Shown here: positions 51,120-59,236 of the stretch, one piece after another
Layout of the letters: every line of letters begins with the position of its first letter
How positions within the stretch are numbered: the first letter of the stretch is position 1
Origin: Corallococcus macrosporus
Lineage (GTDB): Bacteria > Myxococcota > Myxococcia > Myxococcales > Myxococcaceae
Length of the DNA stretch: 64,000 nucleotides
Reading direction: 5' to 3'
Assembly (NCBI RefSeq): GCF_017302985.1
Contig: NZ_JAFIMU010000012.1
Location: forward strand, 186,001-250,000
Notes under the pieces: model-generated
Told to the model about the DNA's origin: nothing
What the model saw: the letters and a program-made list of their open reading frames with translations, nothing else
Database searches by the model: none
Position numbers and translations under genes: made by a program

Positions 51120-51992
51120 TCACGTCACGGACGTGGGCTCCCCTCCGGCCAGCAGCACCGGCTGGGGGGGCGCATTCGTTCCGGGGGCGGGCGGATTCAA
51201 GAGCAGCGTCCGCTTGAGCCCGCCCAGCGCCAGCCGCCCCAGGCCCCGCTTGAAGGAGCGTGGCAGGAAGCGCAACAGCCGCATCATCCACCGGTGCCCC
51301 AGCCCCGGGTACACCAGCGCCTCGCCCCGCTCGAAGCCCGCCAGGGCCTCGCGGGCGCACTGGCGCAGGGACAATTCGAAGAAGGGCGTCACCTCCCCTT
51401 CCAGGTGCGGCTCCAGCGCCAGCGGCCCCGCGGCCACGAAGGTGACGGGGATGCCCGCGCCCTTCAGCTCCAGGCGCAGGGACTCGCTGAAGCCGTCCAG
51501 GAAGCGCTGCGTGGCGGCGAACGTCACCGCGCCCGGCAGGAACAGGCGCGCGGCGCCCGAGCCCACCGTGAGGATGCCACCCCGCCCGCGCTCCACCATG
51601 GGCCCCAGCAGGCGGTGGGTGATCATCGCGGGGGCCAGCACGTTCGCCTGCACCAGCTCCTCGATGCGCTTCCAGCGCTCCTCCGCGTACATCCCGCTGG
51701 AGGCGTAGTCCGCGTTGTTGATGAGCACGTCCACGCGGACGTAGTGACGCTCCAGGTGTTCGAAGAGCGCGTCCACGGCGCGCGGATCATCCAGGCGGCA
51801 GGCGCGGATCATCACGCCCAGCGTCGGGTTGCGGGCGAGCAACTCCTCGCGCAGGGCCCCCAGGTCGTCCACGTCGCGCGCGACGAGCACCAGGGTCCTG
51901 ACCCGGGGAGAGAGCAGCCGGGCAAGCTCGCGGCCGATGCCGCCAGCGGCGCCAATGATGAGCACGGTACCGTTGTCGATGGGAGGGCGCAT
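51120..51992 (-). CDS. SDR-family protein lacking the catalytic Tyr and Lys
   Basis: The 290-residue protein has the SDR fold: GAAGGIGREL nucleotide-binding loop, VLINNADYAS (NNAG-like) and the active Ser145 in TVGSGAAR. The usual YxxxK site reads FAATQ (F158, Q162), so both the catalytic Tyr and Lys are gone while the flanking RFLDGFSESLRLEL is well kept. It may bind NAD(P)H or a lipid without normal reduction. ATG at 51992 is chosen over longer frames. The C-terminus is Leu/Arg-rich and may touch the membrane. It is convergent with the protease gene, with 6 bp between. Confidence 0.85.
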   Translation of the reverse strand: MRPPIDNGTVLIIGAAGGIGRELARLLSPRVRTLVLVARDVDDLGALREELLARNPTLGVMIRACRLDDPRAVDALFEHLERHYVRVDVLINNADYASSGMYAEERWKRIEELVQANVLAPAMITHRLLGPMVERGRGGILTVGSGAARLFLPGAVTFAATQRFLDGFSESLRLELKGAGIPVTFVAAGPLALEPHLEGEVTPFFELSLRQCAREALAGFERGEALVYPGLGHRWMMRLLRFLPRSFKRGLGRLALGGLKRTLLLNPPAPGTNAPPQPVLLAGGEPTSVT

Positions 51993-52138
51993 ATGGGGGC
52001 AGGACCTCGGACTGGAAGGTGTCCATGCGCGGGTGGCCTTGCGCGCCCGCCCCGCTGCTCGGCCCTCCCTGCACGCCCGCTTGCCCCCACGGCGAGTGGG
52101 TATTACCCCTTCGGTGTACCCGCAGGAGGAGGACACCC

Positions 52139-52600
52139 ATGGCTGGCCCTTCACGCATCCTCGTGCCGGTGGACCTGAAGGACGGGTCCCGCTCCGTCGT
52201 GGACTACGCGCTGCAGCTCGCCCGGCCCTTCGGGGCGACGGTGGACGTCATCCACGCCTGGGAGCCGCCGCAGTACGTGGCGCCGGACCTGCTGGTGGCC
52301 TCGCCCGGCTGGGACGCCACGTCCCTGGAGGGCATGGCGCGCGACACCGCGGGCAAGGAGCTGGAGACGCTCCTGCGCTCCGTGGACGGCACCGCGCCCG
52401 TGGCGCTGTCCCACCGCGTGGTGATTGGGGAGGCGGGCAACGTGGTGCTGGAGGAGGCCGAGCGCGGGAAGTACGACCTCATCGTGATGGGCACGCACCA
52501 GCGCAAGGGGCTCACGCGCATGCTGCTGGGCAGCGTGGCGCAGAAGGTGGTGGGCCGCGCGGCGTGCCCGGTGCTCACCCTGCACGTCACCACGGACTGA
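52139..52600 (+). CDS. Universal stress protein (UspA family)
   Basis: The 153-residue protein begins ILVPVDLKDGSRSVVDYALQLARPF and has VDVIHAWEPP and a final block MGTHQRKGLTRMLLGSVAQKVVGRAACPVLTL. This last block holds the ATP-binding GxxxxxG...GS pattern of UspA proteins. It would act in the cytoplasm in stress or growth arrest. The ATG follows AGGAGGAGG at 52125-52133. It is divergent from the SDR gene, with 146 bp between. Confidence 0.92.
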   Translation: MAGPSRILVPVDLKDGSRSVVDYALQLARPFGATVDVIHAWEPPQYVAPDLLVASPGWDATSLEGMARDTAGKELETLLRSVDGTAPVALSHRVVIGEAGNVVLEEAERGKYDLIVMGTHQRKGLTRMLLGSVAQKVVGRAACPVLTLHVTTD

Positions 52601-52616
52601 CGGCTTCGGGAGCCGG

Positions 52617-53297
52617 CTAGGGCTCCGCCCACTGGCGCAGGAGGTTGTGGTACACGCCGGTGAGCATCACCAGCGCGGGGCTCTTGGGCACCTCGCGGGT
52701 GAGCTGCATGATGGACGTGTCCATGTCGAAGAGCAGCGAGCGCTGCCCCGCGTCGCGGATCATGCTCTGCACCCAGAAGAACGACGCCAGCCGCACGCCG
52801 CGCGTCACCGGCGTGACGTGGTGCAGGCTGGTGGACGGGTAGACGATGAGGTCCCCCGCGGGCAGCTTCGCCGAGTGGTTGCCGTAGGTGTCCTCCACCA
52901 CCAGCTCCCCGCCGTCGTAGCTGTCCGGTTCGCTCAAGAAGAGCGTGGCGGACACGTCCGTGCGGATGCGCTGGTTCGTGCCCAGCAGCGGCCGGATGGC
53001 GTTGTCCACGTGCGAGCCGAAGTCCATGCCGGGCTCGTAGCGGTTGAACAGCGGCGGGAAGACGCGCTGGGGCAGCACGGCGGAGATGAACAGCGGGCTC
53101 TTCTCCAGGCCGGCCAGCACCAGGTCCCCCAGCTCCCGCGCGGCGGGGCTGCCTTCGGGAAGCTGGAGGTTCTTCTTCACCTGCGCGGACTGCTTGCCGG
53201 CGGTGGTGCGGCCATCCTCCCACGCCGCCTTCTGGAAGACGGCGCGGCAGTGGGCCACCTGCTCGGGCGTGAGGACCTGCGGGATGTGCACCATCAT
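52617..53297 (-). CDS. PiuC-like Fe(II)/2-oxoglutarate dioxygenase (PKHD-type hydroxylase)
   Basis: The 226-residue protein matches the PKHD-type hydroxylases: [19 protein letters not shown] at the start, the iron ligands HxD in GSHVDNA and the distal His in [24 protein letters not shown], with the Arg that binds 2-oxoglutarate. PiuC in Pseudomonas is encoded next to a TonB-dependent siderophore receptor, as here, and is iron regulated. It lies 39 bp after the receptor gene, on the same strand. An extra Met at position 2 leaves the start open by one codon. Confidence 0.9.
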   Translation of the reverse strand: MMVHIPQVLTPEQVAHCRAVFQKAAWEDGRTTAGKQSAQVKKNLQLPEGSPAARELGDLVLAGLEKSPLFISAVLPQRVFPPLFNRYEPGMDFGSHVDNAIRPLLGTNQRIRTDVSATLFLSEPDSYDGGELVVEDTYGNHSAKLPAGDLIVYPSTSLHHVTPVTRGVRLASFFWVQSMIRDAGQRSLLFDMDTSIMQLTREVPKSPALVMLTGVYHNLLRQWAEP

Positions 53298-53336
53298 GAT
53301 GAACGTCCTCCTACGCCCGGCAGGTGAAGCGCGCGA

Positions 53337-55685
53337 CTAGAAGCGCACGTGCGCGGACAGCAGGGCGGAGATGCCGTCCGCCGGCACGGCCTGACCGCCG
53401 TAGTACGAGTCGTAGTAGAGCTTGTCGGTCAGGTTGTAGACGTTGAGCTGCAGGTCCACCTTCTTGAGGACGGTGTAGGACGCGAACGCGTCGAAGCGCC
53501 AGTAGTTGGGGACCTTGGACAGCACCACCGTCGCGTTGGCCGGGTTGTTCACCGTCGCCACGTCCTGGTAGGTGGCGCCGCCGCCCACGGACAGGCTGTC
53601 CAGGATGGCGTACGTGGTCCACAGCGACAGGCTGCGCTTGGGCGTGTTCACCAGGCGCTGGCCCTCCAGGAAGTCGTTGGTGTGCTCCTGGATGCTCGCG
53701 TCCAGGAACGTGTAGTTGGCGAACACGTTCCAGCCGCGCACCGGCGACCCCGCGACGCCCAGGGCGTAGCCCTGCACGCGCTGCTTGCCCTCCAGCACCA
53801 CGGGCGGGCCGTCCGGGGTGGAGTTCGGCACGCGCGCGTTCTTCTTGTTGGTGCGGAAGACGGCGGCGTTGACGCTCAGGCGCTCGGTGATGAGGTCCGA
53901 CTTGGCGCCGATCTCGAAGGTCTCGTTCTTCTCCGGGTCCAGCGTCACGGTGTCGTTGGACAGCGTGGCCAGCTCGGCGCTGGGGTTCGTGGACGTGCCG
54001 TACATGCCGTAGACGCTGGTGTTCTCCACCGGGTGGAGCACCAGGCCCAGGCGCCAGTTGAACAGGCTGTTCTCCTGCTCGAAGGCGGCGATGTCACCGT
54101 TCGCGGCCTTGGTCTCGTAGTCGCTGTGCAGGTTGTCCAGACGCAGGGTGCCCAGCACCTCCACGTACTTGGTGATCTGGATCTGATCCGACGCGTACGC
54201 GCCCAGGTTCCACTGGCGGCTGTAGTTGGTGGCGCCCGGGACGCGGGCCACGCCGGACAGGTCCGGGCTGTTGTCCGGATCGAACAGGTCCGCCGGCACG
54301 TTGCCGCCGTTCAGGGTCAGGTTGACGCGGCCCTGCTCGCGCTGCTCGCGGGAGATGTCCAGGCCGATGTTGGCGTTGTGCTTGAGGAAGCCCGTGGTGA
54401 AGCCGCCGCGCACGTCCAGCTGGTCCGCGAAGTAGGTGTTGTCGGCGGTCGTCTCGAAGCGCTGGCGGCCGATGGTGGTGGGCGCCGCGACCGGCGTCAG
54501 GCCGCGCGGCGCGGTGGGCCGGGCGAAGCGGTTCACGCCGCCGTAGCGCAGCGTGTTCGTCAGCCGGAACGTGCCGCCCAGGTCCGCCAGCAGGCGCGCC
54601 GAGCCGATGTGCGCGTTCACCAGCTCCGTGTCGCTGTCCTTCACGCCGTAGAAGTTCTCACGGGGCACGTCCAGGGTGACGCCCACGGGGTAGCCGTTGA
54701 AGTACGGCTGGCCGTAGTCCGGCACGCTGTCCTCGTGCTGGTAGAAGTAGTCCACTTCCAGGGCGACCTTCTCCGCCAGCTGGAAGCGCGCGGACGGGGC
54801 GATGCCCACCCGGTTCTCCTTCACGATGTCTCGGCCCGCGACGCCCGCCAACTGCCCCACGGCGCTCACGCGGAACTGCACGCTGTCGGAGATCTCCCGG
54901 TTGACGTCCGCCTCCAGGCGGCCGGTGGGCGACGTGCCGCCGGACAGGCGCAGGTCGGTGAAGGAGCCCTTGCGCGCCTTCTTCGTCACCAGGTTGATGG
55001 CGCCGCCCGTGGAGCCTCGGCCGAACAGCACCGACGACGGGCCGAAGTAGACCTCCACGCCCTCCAGGTTGAACGTGTCGCGCGTGAACCAGCCCAGGTC
55101 GCGCACGCCGTCGCGCAGCGTGTCCGTCTGGGCGGAGAAGCCGCGCAGCGAGAAGGAGTCGCCCTGGCGGCCACCCTCGCCCGCCGTCACGGTGATGCCG
55201 GACACGTTGCGCAGGGCATCGCGCAGCGTCGTCGCCTGCTGCTCCTCCATCACGCGCTCGGGCACCACGGTGATGGTCTGCGGCGTGTCCACCAGCGGCC
55301 GCGGCAGCCGGGTCAGGCTGGGCTCCGTGACGTTGTACTTGGCCGTCTCACCCTCGACGGACACCTCCGGCAACACGTAGGCGTCATCCTGCTGGCCGGC
55401 CTGCTCCGCCGTCGCCGCGGGGGCGGTGGTGGGCGCGGACTCCGGGGTGCGCTCGGGGGACGGCGCCTCCTGGCCCACGGGAGCGCTCTCCGCCGGGCGG
55501 GACTCCTGCACCGGCGTCGTGGTGTCGCCCGTCACCGGCGTCTCCTGGGCCACCGCGCCACCCGCCGCCAGCGCGGAGGCGAGCCCCACGGCCGCGGGCC
55601 CCCAGGGCCACAGCGCGCCGCGCACGCCTCCAGGGTTGCCATTCGAAGAGCGGATACCAGAACGACCGGGCTTGGCTGTGGACAC
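53337..55685 (-). CDS. TonB-dependent siderophore receptor
   Basis: The 782-residue protein has a long signal and Pro/Glu/Ala-rich lead (to about 105). The plug domain follows (about 130-245: RLPRPLVDTPQTITVVPERVM, DALRNVSGITVTAGEGG, SFSLRGF, GPSSVLFGRGSTGGAINLVTK), then a 22-strand-type barrel ending YYDSYYGGQAVPADGISALLSAHVRF. Plug and barrel match the siderophore/FhuE-like group. It would import ferric siderophores using the TonB protein encoded at 57292. The start is a GTG with GAGGGG upstream. A Fur-like box lies 33 bp upstream. Confidence 0.92.
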   Translation of the reverse strand: MSTAKPGRSGIRSSNGNPGGVRGALWPWGPAAVGLASALAAGGAVAQETPVTGDTTTPVQESRPAESAPVGQEAPSPERTPESAPTTAPAATAEQAGQQDDAYVLPEVSVEGETAKYNVTEPSLTRLPRPLVDTPQTITVVPERVMEEQQATTLRDALRNVSGITVTAGEGGRQGDSFSLRGFSAQTDTLRDGVRDLGWFTRDTFNLEGVEVYFGPSSVLFGRGSTGGAINLVTKKARKGSFTDLRLSGGTSPTGRLEADVNREISDSVQFRVSAVGQLAGVAGRDIVKENRVGIAPSARFQLAEKVALEVDYFYQHEDSVPDYGQPYFNGYPVGVTLDVPRENFYGVKDSDTELVNAHIGSARLLADLGGTFRLTNTLRYGGVNRFARPTAPRGLTPVAAPTTIGRQRFETTADNTYFADQLDVRGGFTTGFLKHNANIGLDISREQREQGRVNLTLNGGNVPADLFDPDNSPDLSGVARVPGATNYSRQWNLGAYASDQIQITKYVEVLGTLRLDNLHSDYETKAANGDIAAFEQENSLFNWRLGLVLHPVENTSVYGMYGTSTNPSAELATLSNDTVTLDPEKNETFEIGAKSDLITERLSVNAAVFRTNKKNARVPNSTPDGPPVVLEGKQRVQGYALGVAGSPVRGWNVFANYTFLDASIQEHTNDFLEGQRLVNTPKRSLSLWTTYAILDSLSVGGGATYQDVATVNNPANATVVLSKVPNYWRFDAFASYTVLKKVDLQLNVYNLTDKLYYDSYYGGQAVPADGISALLSAHVRF

Positions 55686-55717
55686 GGGTCCCCTCGGGAA
55701 GGAGCTTGCTGCCTAAT

Positions 55718-55732
55718 TGAGAATGATTCGCA
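55718..55732. promoter_or_regulatory. Fur-like box upstream of the TonB-dependent receptor
   Basis: TGAGAATGATTCGCA fits the 7-1-7 Fur pattern TGATAAT-N-ATTATCA at 12 of the 14 non-central positions (differences at positions 4 and 12). It lies 33 bp before the receptor start, where iron-bound Fur would block transcription. Confidence 0.7.
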
Positions 55733-55855
55733 TATGCAGGACTAGGCTTCGCGTTACAAGAAATTTCTTCCCGGAGGTGGATGTAACTTTCGAGGCGGAT
55801 GGGTGTCGCGGCACTGCTTCGCATCAGCCGGACGAATGCCACACGCCGATGGGTG

Positions 55856-55894
55856 AAAAAGAGAAGGCCCGGATCCGCTCTCGCGGTCCGGGCC
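55856..55894 (-). terminator. Rho-independent terminator after the PepSY gene
   Basis: Read on the minus strand, GGCCCGGACCGC pairs with GCGGATCCGGGCC (one bulged base, 4-nt loop) and is followed by TTCTCTTTTT. It begins 32 bp after the stop codon of the PepSY protein gene. Confidence 0.8.
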
Positions 55895-55926
55895 CTGGGG
55901 ATGTCTGCGTTTGCCGCGGACGTGTC

Positions 55927-57264
55927 TCAGGCGGCGTGCGTTTCCGACTCCACGGCCGGAGGCGCCGCGATGGCGGGGGCAGCGGGCTGGGTCCGGCGGC
56001 GCGGGACGAACCGGCGCCAGGAGAGCGCGTAGCCCGTGTAGACGAGGAACACCGCGCCAATGGACGCGAGCGCCGCGATGAGCTGGCCGACCCAGCCGAG
56101 CGCCTCGCCGGTGTGCAGGAAGCGCATCCAGGTGCGCACCTTCCGGCCGCTGTTGAAGTCCGCGTAGGTCTCCGTCTTCAGGGTCTGCGTCGTGAACGGA
56201 TCCACCGACACCGTGTTGGTGGCGAAGAGCGGCCAGCGCTCCTGCTCGCGGACGGTGAAGGCGCTGGCCTGCGGGCCCTTCGGACCGCCCGGCCCCCCGC
56301 GCCCTTCTCCCCTGGGGCCCCCCTCGCCACGCGGCGCGCCTTCAGCACGCGGGCCACCTTCGCCGCGCGGTGCGCCACCCTCGGCGCGCGGACCACCCTG
56401 GCCACCGGGGCCGGGAGGCGTGGCGAGCCGCAGGGTGATGGCCTCCCAGGCGTTGGACTGCTTCATCACCGCCGCGAACTGCGCATCCAGCGGCTGGGGC
56501 TTCGTGCCCGGCGCGGGGGTGGGCACGGGCACGGGCGGCGTGGCCATGGGGCCCTGCGCCGCCGGCGGCTCGTTGCCGGTCAGGGTGAAGATCAGGTTGG
56601 ACGCCCAGCGGTACGAAATCACCGCGCCGGACGCCGTCAGCACCACCAGCACCGGCAGCGACCAGAAGCCGATGACGTTGTGCCAGTTGAAGTCGCGCGC
56701 CTTGCCCTTGAGGCCCCGGCGGAACCACAGCGTGGGCCGCATGGAGCGCAGCGTCCACTTGCGCGGCCACCACAGGAACAGGCCCGTGATGCCCAGGAAC
56801 AGGAACGCCAGGTTGCTCACGCCCGTGACGGCCTTGCCCACGGCGCGGTTGTCGCCCGAGGCCGCCAACCACCGGTGCAGCTCCTCCATCGTGTGGAAGA
56901 ACGCGCGCCAGCCCTGCGCGCCCTGCTCGCGCACCTCACCGGTATAGGGATGGACGTAGACCGCGGCGCCGCGGCCCAGGGCCACCGTCACCATGCTGTC
57001 CGGCTCCGGGGACACCGTCACGCCGGAGGGCTGCGCGGCCGGCTTCGCCTCCTTCGCCTTCGCGATCATCTCCTCCAGCGTCAGCCGGGGAGTCCCCTGC
57101 GCGGGAGGCGCCGCGTGGCGCGCGTCACGGTCCGCCCAGTCGACGATCTCCGACTCGAAAGCGATTGCCGCGCCAGTGAACGACATCACCGCGACGACGA
57201 GCCCCACGACGAGGCCGGACACCAGGTGGATCCAGAAGAGAACCGAGCGGAGCTTGGGATTCAT
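55927..57264 (-). CDS. PepSY-domain membrane protein with Gly/Pro/Arg/Glu-rich insert
   Basis: The 445-residue protein has the PepSY/iron-regulated membrane protein layout. TM1 is VLFWIHLVSGLVVGLVVAVMS, then an external PepSY region (about 60-115), further helices with NLAFLFLGITGLFLWWPRKW and DFNWHNVIGFWSLPVLVVL, and a last TM near 400. His residues in FWIH, ELHRW and NWHNV fit heme or iron-reductase roles. Residues about 283-331 are a low-complexity insert of GGPRAEGG and PRGEGG units. It lies 27 bp after tonB on the same strand, in an iron-uptake locus. Confidence 0.85.
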   Translation of the reverse strand: MNPKLRSVLFWIHLVSGLVVGLVVAVMSFTGAAIAFESEIVDWADRDARHAAPPAQGTPRLTLEEMIAKAKEAKPAAQPSGVTVSPEPDSMVTVALGRGAAVYVHPYTGEVREQGAQGWRAFFHTMEELHRWLAASGDNRAVGKAVTGVSNLAFLFLGITGLFLWWPRKWTLRSMRPTLWFRRGLKGKARDFNWHNVIGFWSLPVLVVLTASGAVISYRWASNLIFTLTGNEPPAAQGPMATPPVPVPTPAPGTKPQPLDAQFAAVMKQSNAWEAITLRLATPPGPGGQGGPRAEGGAPRGEGGPRAEGAPRGEGGPRGEGRGGPGGPKGPQASAFTVREQERWPLFATNTVSVDPFTTQTLKTETYADFNSGRKVRTWMRFLHTGEALGWVGQLIAALASIGAVFLVYTGYALSWRRFVPRRRTQPAAPAIAAPPAVESETHAA

Positions 57265-57291
57265 GAAGGCGTCTGCGTGACTGCGAAGGAA

Positions 57292-58167
57292 CTACCTGAG
57301 GGCGAACTTCACCGGGATGACGACCTTCACGCGCACCGGCGCGCCGTCGTGTCCCAGGGCCGGCGAGAACCGCCAGCTCGCCACGGACTCGAGCGCGGCC
57401 TCGTCCAGCCCGGGCACCGAGCGCTGGATGCGCGGCGAGCCGGGCTCCACCGAGCCGTCCGTGCCAATGACCACCATCACCATCACCACGCCGGTGATGC
57501 CATCCTCACGAGCGCGGCGCGGATACTCCGGCTTGCCGGACAGCAGCACCGGCAGATTCATCACCTCTCGCGGCGAATAGATGGGCGGCGCCTTGCCCTG
57601 CCCACCGAGCTTGCCGCCCACCAGCCCGCCCACCACGCCCCCGACGACGCCACCCACCGCGCCCTCCGGCACGCCCGGACCCGCGGGCGCCTGCGACGCG
57701 GTCGTGGCCACCTCCGTGACGGCCGGCGTCTCCGCGACCTGCTCCACCGGCTCCGGCGTCTCCTTCACCGGCTCCGGCACCTTCGCGGGCACCACCAGCT
57801 CCTGCCGCTTCGGGCGGGGCTTCTGCACCACCGGCTTCACGGGCTCCACGGACGCCTGCTTCAGCGCGCCACCGCCCAGCGGCGGCGGAGGCGGCGCGTA
57901 CGCCATCAGCACCAGCTCCGGCTCCGGCTTCGCCACCGGAGGGGCCGGCCGGGTCGCCATGGTCAGCCCCACCGCCAGCGCCACCACGTGCGCCGCGGTC
58001 GCGGCCAGCAGGGCCCCGCTCCAGCGGCCCCACCCACCCTCCACCGACGCGGTCGCGGACTGGAAGAGCCCCACGGGGACACGCACCGCATCCACACGGG
58101 CGGTCACAGCTTGAGGCAGCGTCGGAGCAGCACCCAGTCCGTTGTCGAAGTTGAGAATGGTTCTCAT
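57292..58167 (-). CDS. tonB: TonB energy-transducing protein
   Basis: The 291-residue protein has one membrane helix (about 50-70), a Pro/Glu/Lys/Val-rich periplasmic span (PEPVKETPEPVEQVAE), a GGVVGG repeat (about 170-190) and the C-terminal TonB domain (SGKPEYPRRAREDGITGVVMVM, SVPGLDEAALESVASWRFSPAL). It would pass proton-motive energy to the receptor at 53337. ExbB and ExbD are not in the window. The ATG lies inside a perfect Fur-like palindrome. If translation starts further in (for example at GTG near VRVPVGLF), the box would be a normal promoter operator. Confidence 0.9.
   Translation of the reverse strand: MRTILNFDNGLGAAPTLPQAVTARVDAVRVPVGLFQSATASVEGGWGRWSGALLAATAAHVVALAVGLTMATRPAPPVAKPEPELVLMAYAPPPPPLGGGALKQASVEPVKPVVQKPRPKRQELVVPAKVPEPVKETPEPVEQVAETPAVTEVATTASQAPAGPGVPEGAVGGVVGGVVGGLVGGKLGGQGKAPPIYSPREVMNLPVLLSGKPEYPRRAREDGITGVVMVMVVIGTDGSVEPGSPRIQRSVPGLDEAALESVASWRFSPALGHDGAPVRVKVVIPVKFALR
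58152..58166. promoter_or_regulatory. Fur-like palindrome overlapping the tonB start codon
   Basis: TGAGAATGGTTCTCA is a perfect 6-3-6 inverted repeat close to the Fur consensus. It covers the first codons of tonB as annotated (ATG is 58167-58165). A similar box is found before the receptor, so the locus is probably iron-repressed at both sites. Confidence 0.7.
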
Positions 58168-58181
58168 TTTCTATTGCCGAA

Positions 58182-58195
58182 AGGGGATATCCCCT
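58182..58195. promoter_or_regulatory. 14-bp perfect palindrome upstream of tonB
   Basis: AGGGGATATCCCCT lies 15 bp before the tonB start codon. It is a candidate second operator; no known family was matched. Confidence 0.4.
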
Positions 58196-58388
58196 GACGG
58201 GTGGCAACGTCAATGTCGAGGCCCGCTGAAATCATCCCGGTCCGTCACTGCGTGACCATTTCGACGCCAAGACCGCGATTTTCCGAGGTGCGTGCTCCCC
58301 CGGCTGCGTATAAAGGCCTTCCGCTGACACGGTTTTCTGTCGTCCACCGACTGTCGCATCCGGTGCGACATGCTTAACCCCCCCACCC

Positions 58389-58844
58389 ATGACGCCGGCC
58401 CCTCCCCACACCGGGCGTGAAGCCCTCCGCGAGACACGGTTCGCCGTGGCGGCGGTCGTGTGCGCGGCGGTGCTGGCCGCGTTCCTGGGGCTGGCGGGGC
58501 CCCGCGCGGACGCGGTGGCGTCCCGGACGGCCGAGGCGTCGCGCCCGTCCTCCAGCCCGAAGCTGGGATGGGAAGAGGCGGGGCTGCTGCACGGGTCCCA
58601 CGTGGGTGCGCCGCAGCCGGTCCCGCGCGATCAGGTGGACCGGGGTGCCGTCACCTTCCGTCCTCCGACGCCCCATGCTCCCCGGTGGGACACCTTGCGC
58701 GCGCTGCTCGCGCGCTACGATGCCCGGGTGCTGGCGCACGCCCAGGGCCTGCTTGCCCGCGCGCTGCCCTCAAGGCTCACGCCGCTGGCGGACCGTCCCC
58801 GGACGGTGAACTGCCCGGCCCAGGGTCCCCCCGTCCAGGGCTGA
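58389..58844 (+). CDS. Hypothetical membrane-anchored or secreted protein
   Basis: The 151-residue product has a hydrophobic segment near residues 18-36 (FAVAAVVCAAVLAAFLGLA) and a Pro/Arg/Ala-rich remainder with a helix WDTLRALLARYDARVLAHAQGLLAR. No known domain is visible. It has no clear Shine-Dalgarno, so the start is uncertain. It follows the divergent tonB gene and may be a small envelope protein. Codon usage fits the neighbours, but the call rests on the open frame and the hydrophobic segment only. Confidence 0.4.
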   Translation: MTPAPPHTGREALRETRFAVAAVVCAAVLAAFLGLAGPRADAVASRTAEASRPSSSPKLGWEEAGLLHGSHVGAPQPVPRDQVDRGAVTFRPPTPHAPRWDTLRALLARYDARVLAHAQGLLARALPSRLTPLADRPRTVNCPAQGPPVQG

Positions 58845-58991
58845 GCGGATTCCTTCCCGCTTCCCTTTTCGCGGCCTCCTCCCCCTGACGGCCCCGGTGT
58901 GCTCTCCGGAGGCCAGGCGGGCGGGCCCTCCCTCCAACGCATTCCCTTCCGCACGCGGTGCGCCCTTCGCGCCCGCGCGAGAGCTTCTTCC

Positions 58992-59147
58992 ATGTCTTCG
59001 TCCCCTCCCCCTGAACCCACCCCCCCCATCCCGCCCCAGCAGGGCGGCGCCACCCATGACCAGTGGCAGGGCGCTCGCCTCTTGTGGAGCGGCCTGGTGT
59101 GCCTGCTCATCATCGGCGGGGCCATCGCCCTCGAGCGATGCGCCTGA
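58992..59147 (+). CDS. Small single-pass membrane protein (51 residues)
   Basis: The product starts MSSSPPPEPTPPIPPQQGG and has a single membrane helix, LLWSGLVCLLIIGGAIALE, with a short C-terminal tail. The start was taken because GAGAG lies about 9 bp upstream; a longer frame begins 31 codons earlier. It is not related to any family I recognise. It precedes the antiporter gene by 89 bp. Confidence 0.5.
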   Translation: MSSSPPPEPTPPIPPQQGGATHDQWQGARLLWSGLVCLLIIGGAIALERCA

Positions 59148-59236
59148 GCCCGCCCTAACTTCCCGTGGATCCGGCCCCGCGCATCGCGGGCGGGGCCGGG
59201 CATCGCAAGCCCCATCACCTCCAGAGGCGCCCTTCC

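Noticed and set aside
53349..55745. Plus-strand frame opposite the TonB-dependent receptor
   Set aside because: Shadow frame; the receptor plug and barrel motifs are on the minus strand.
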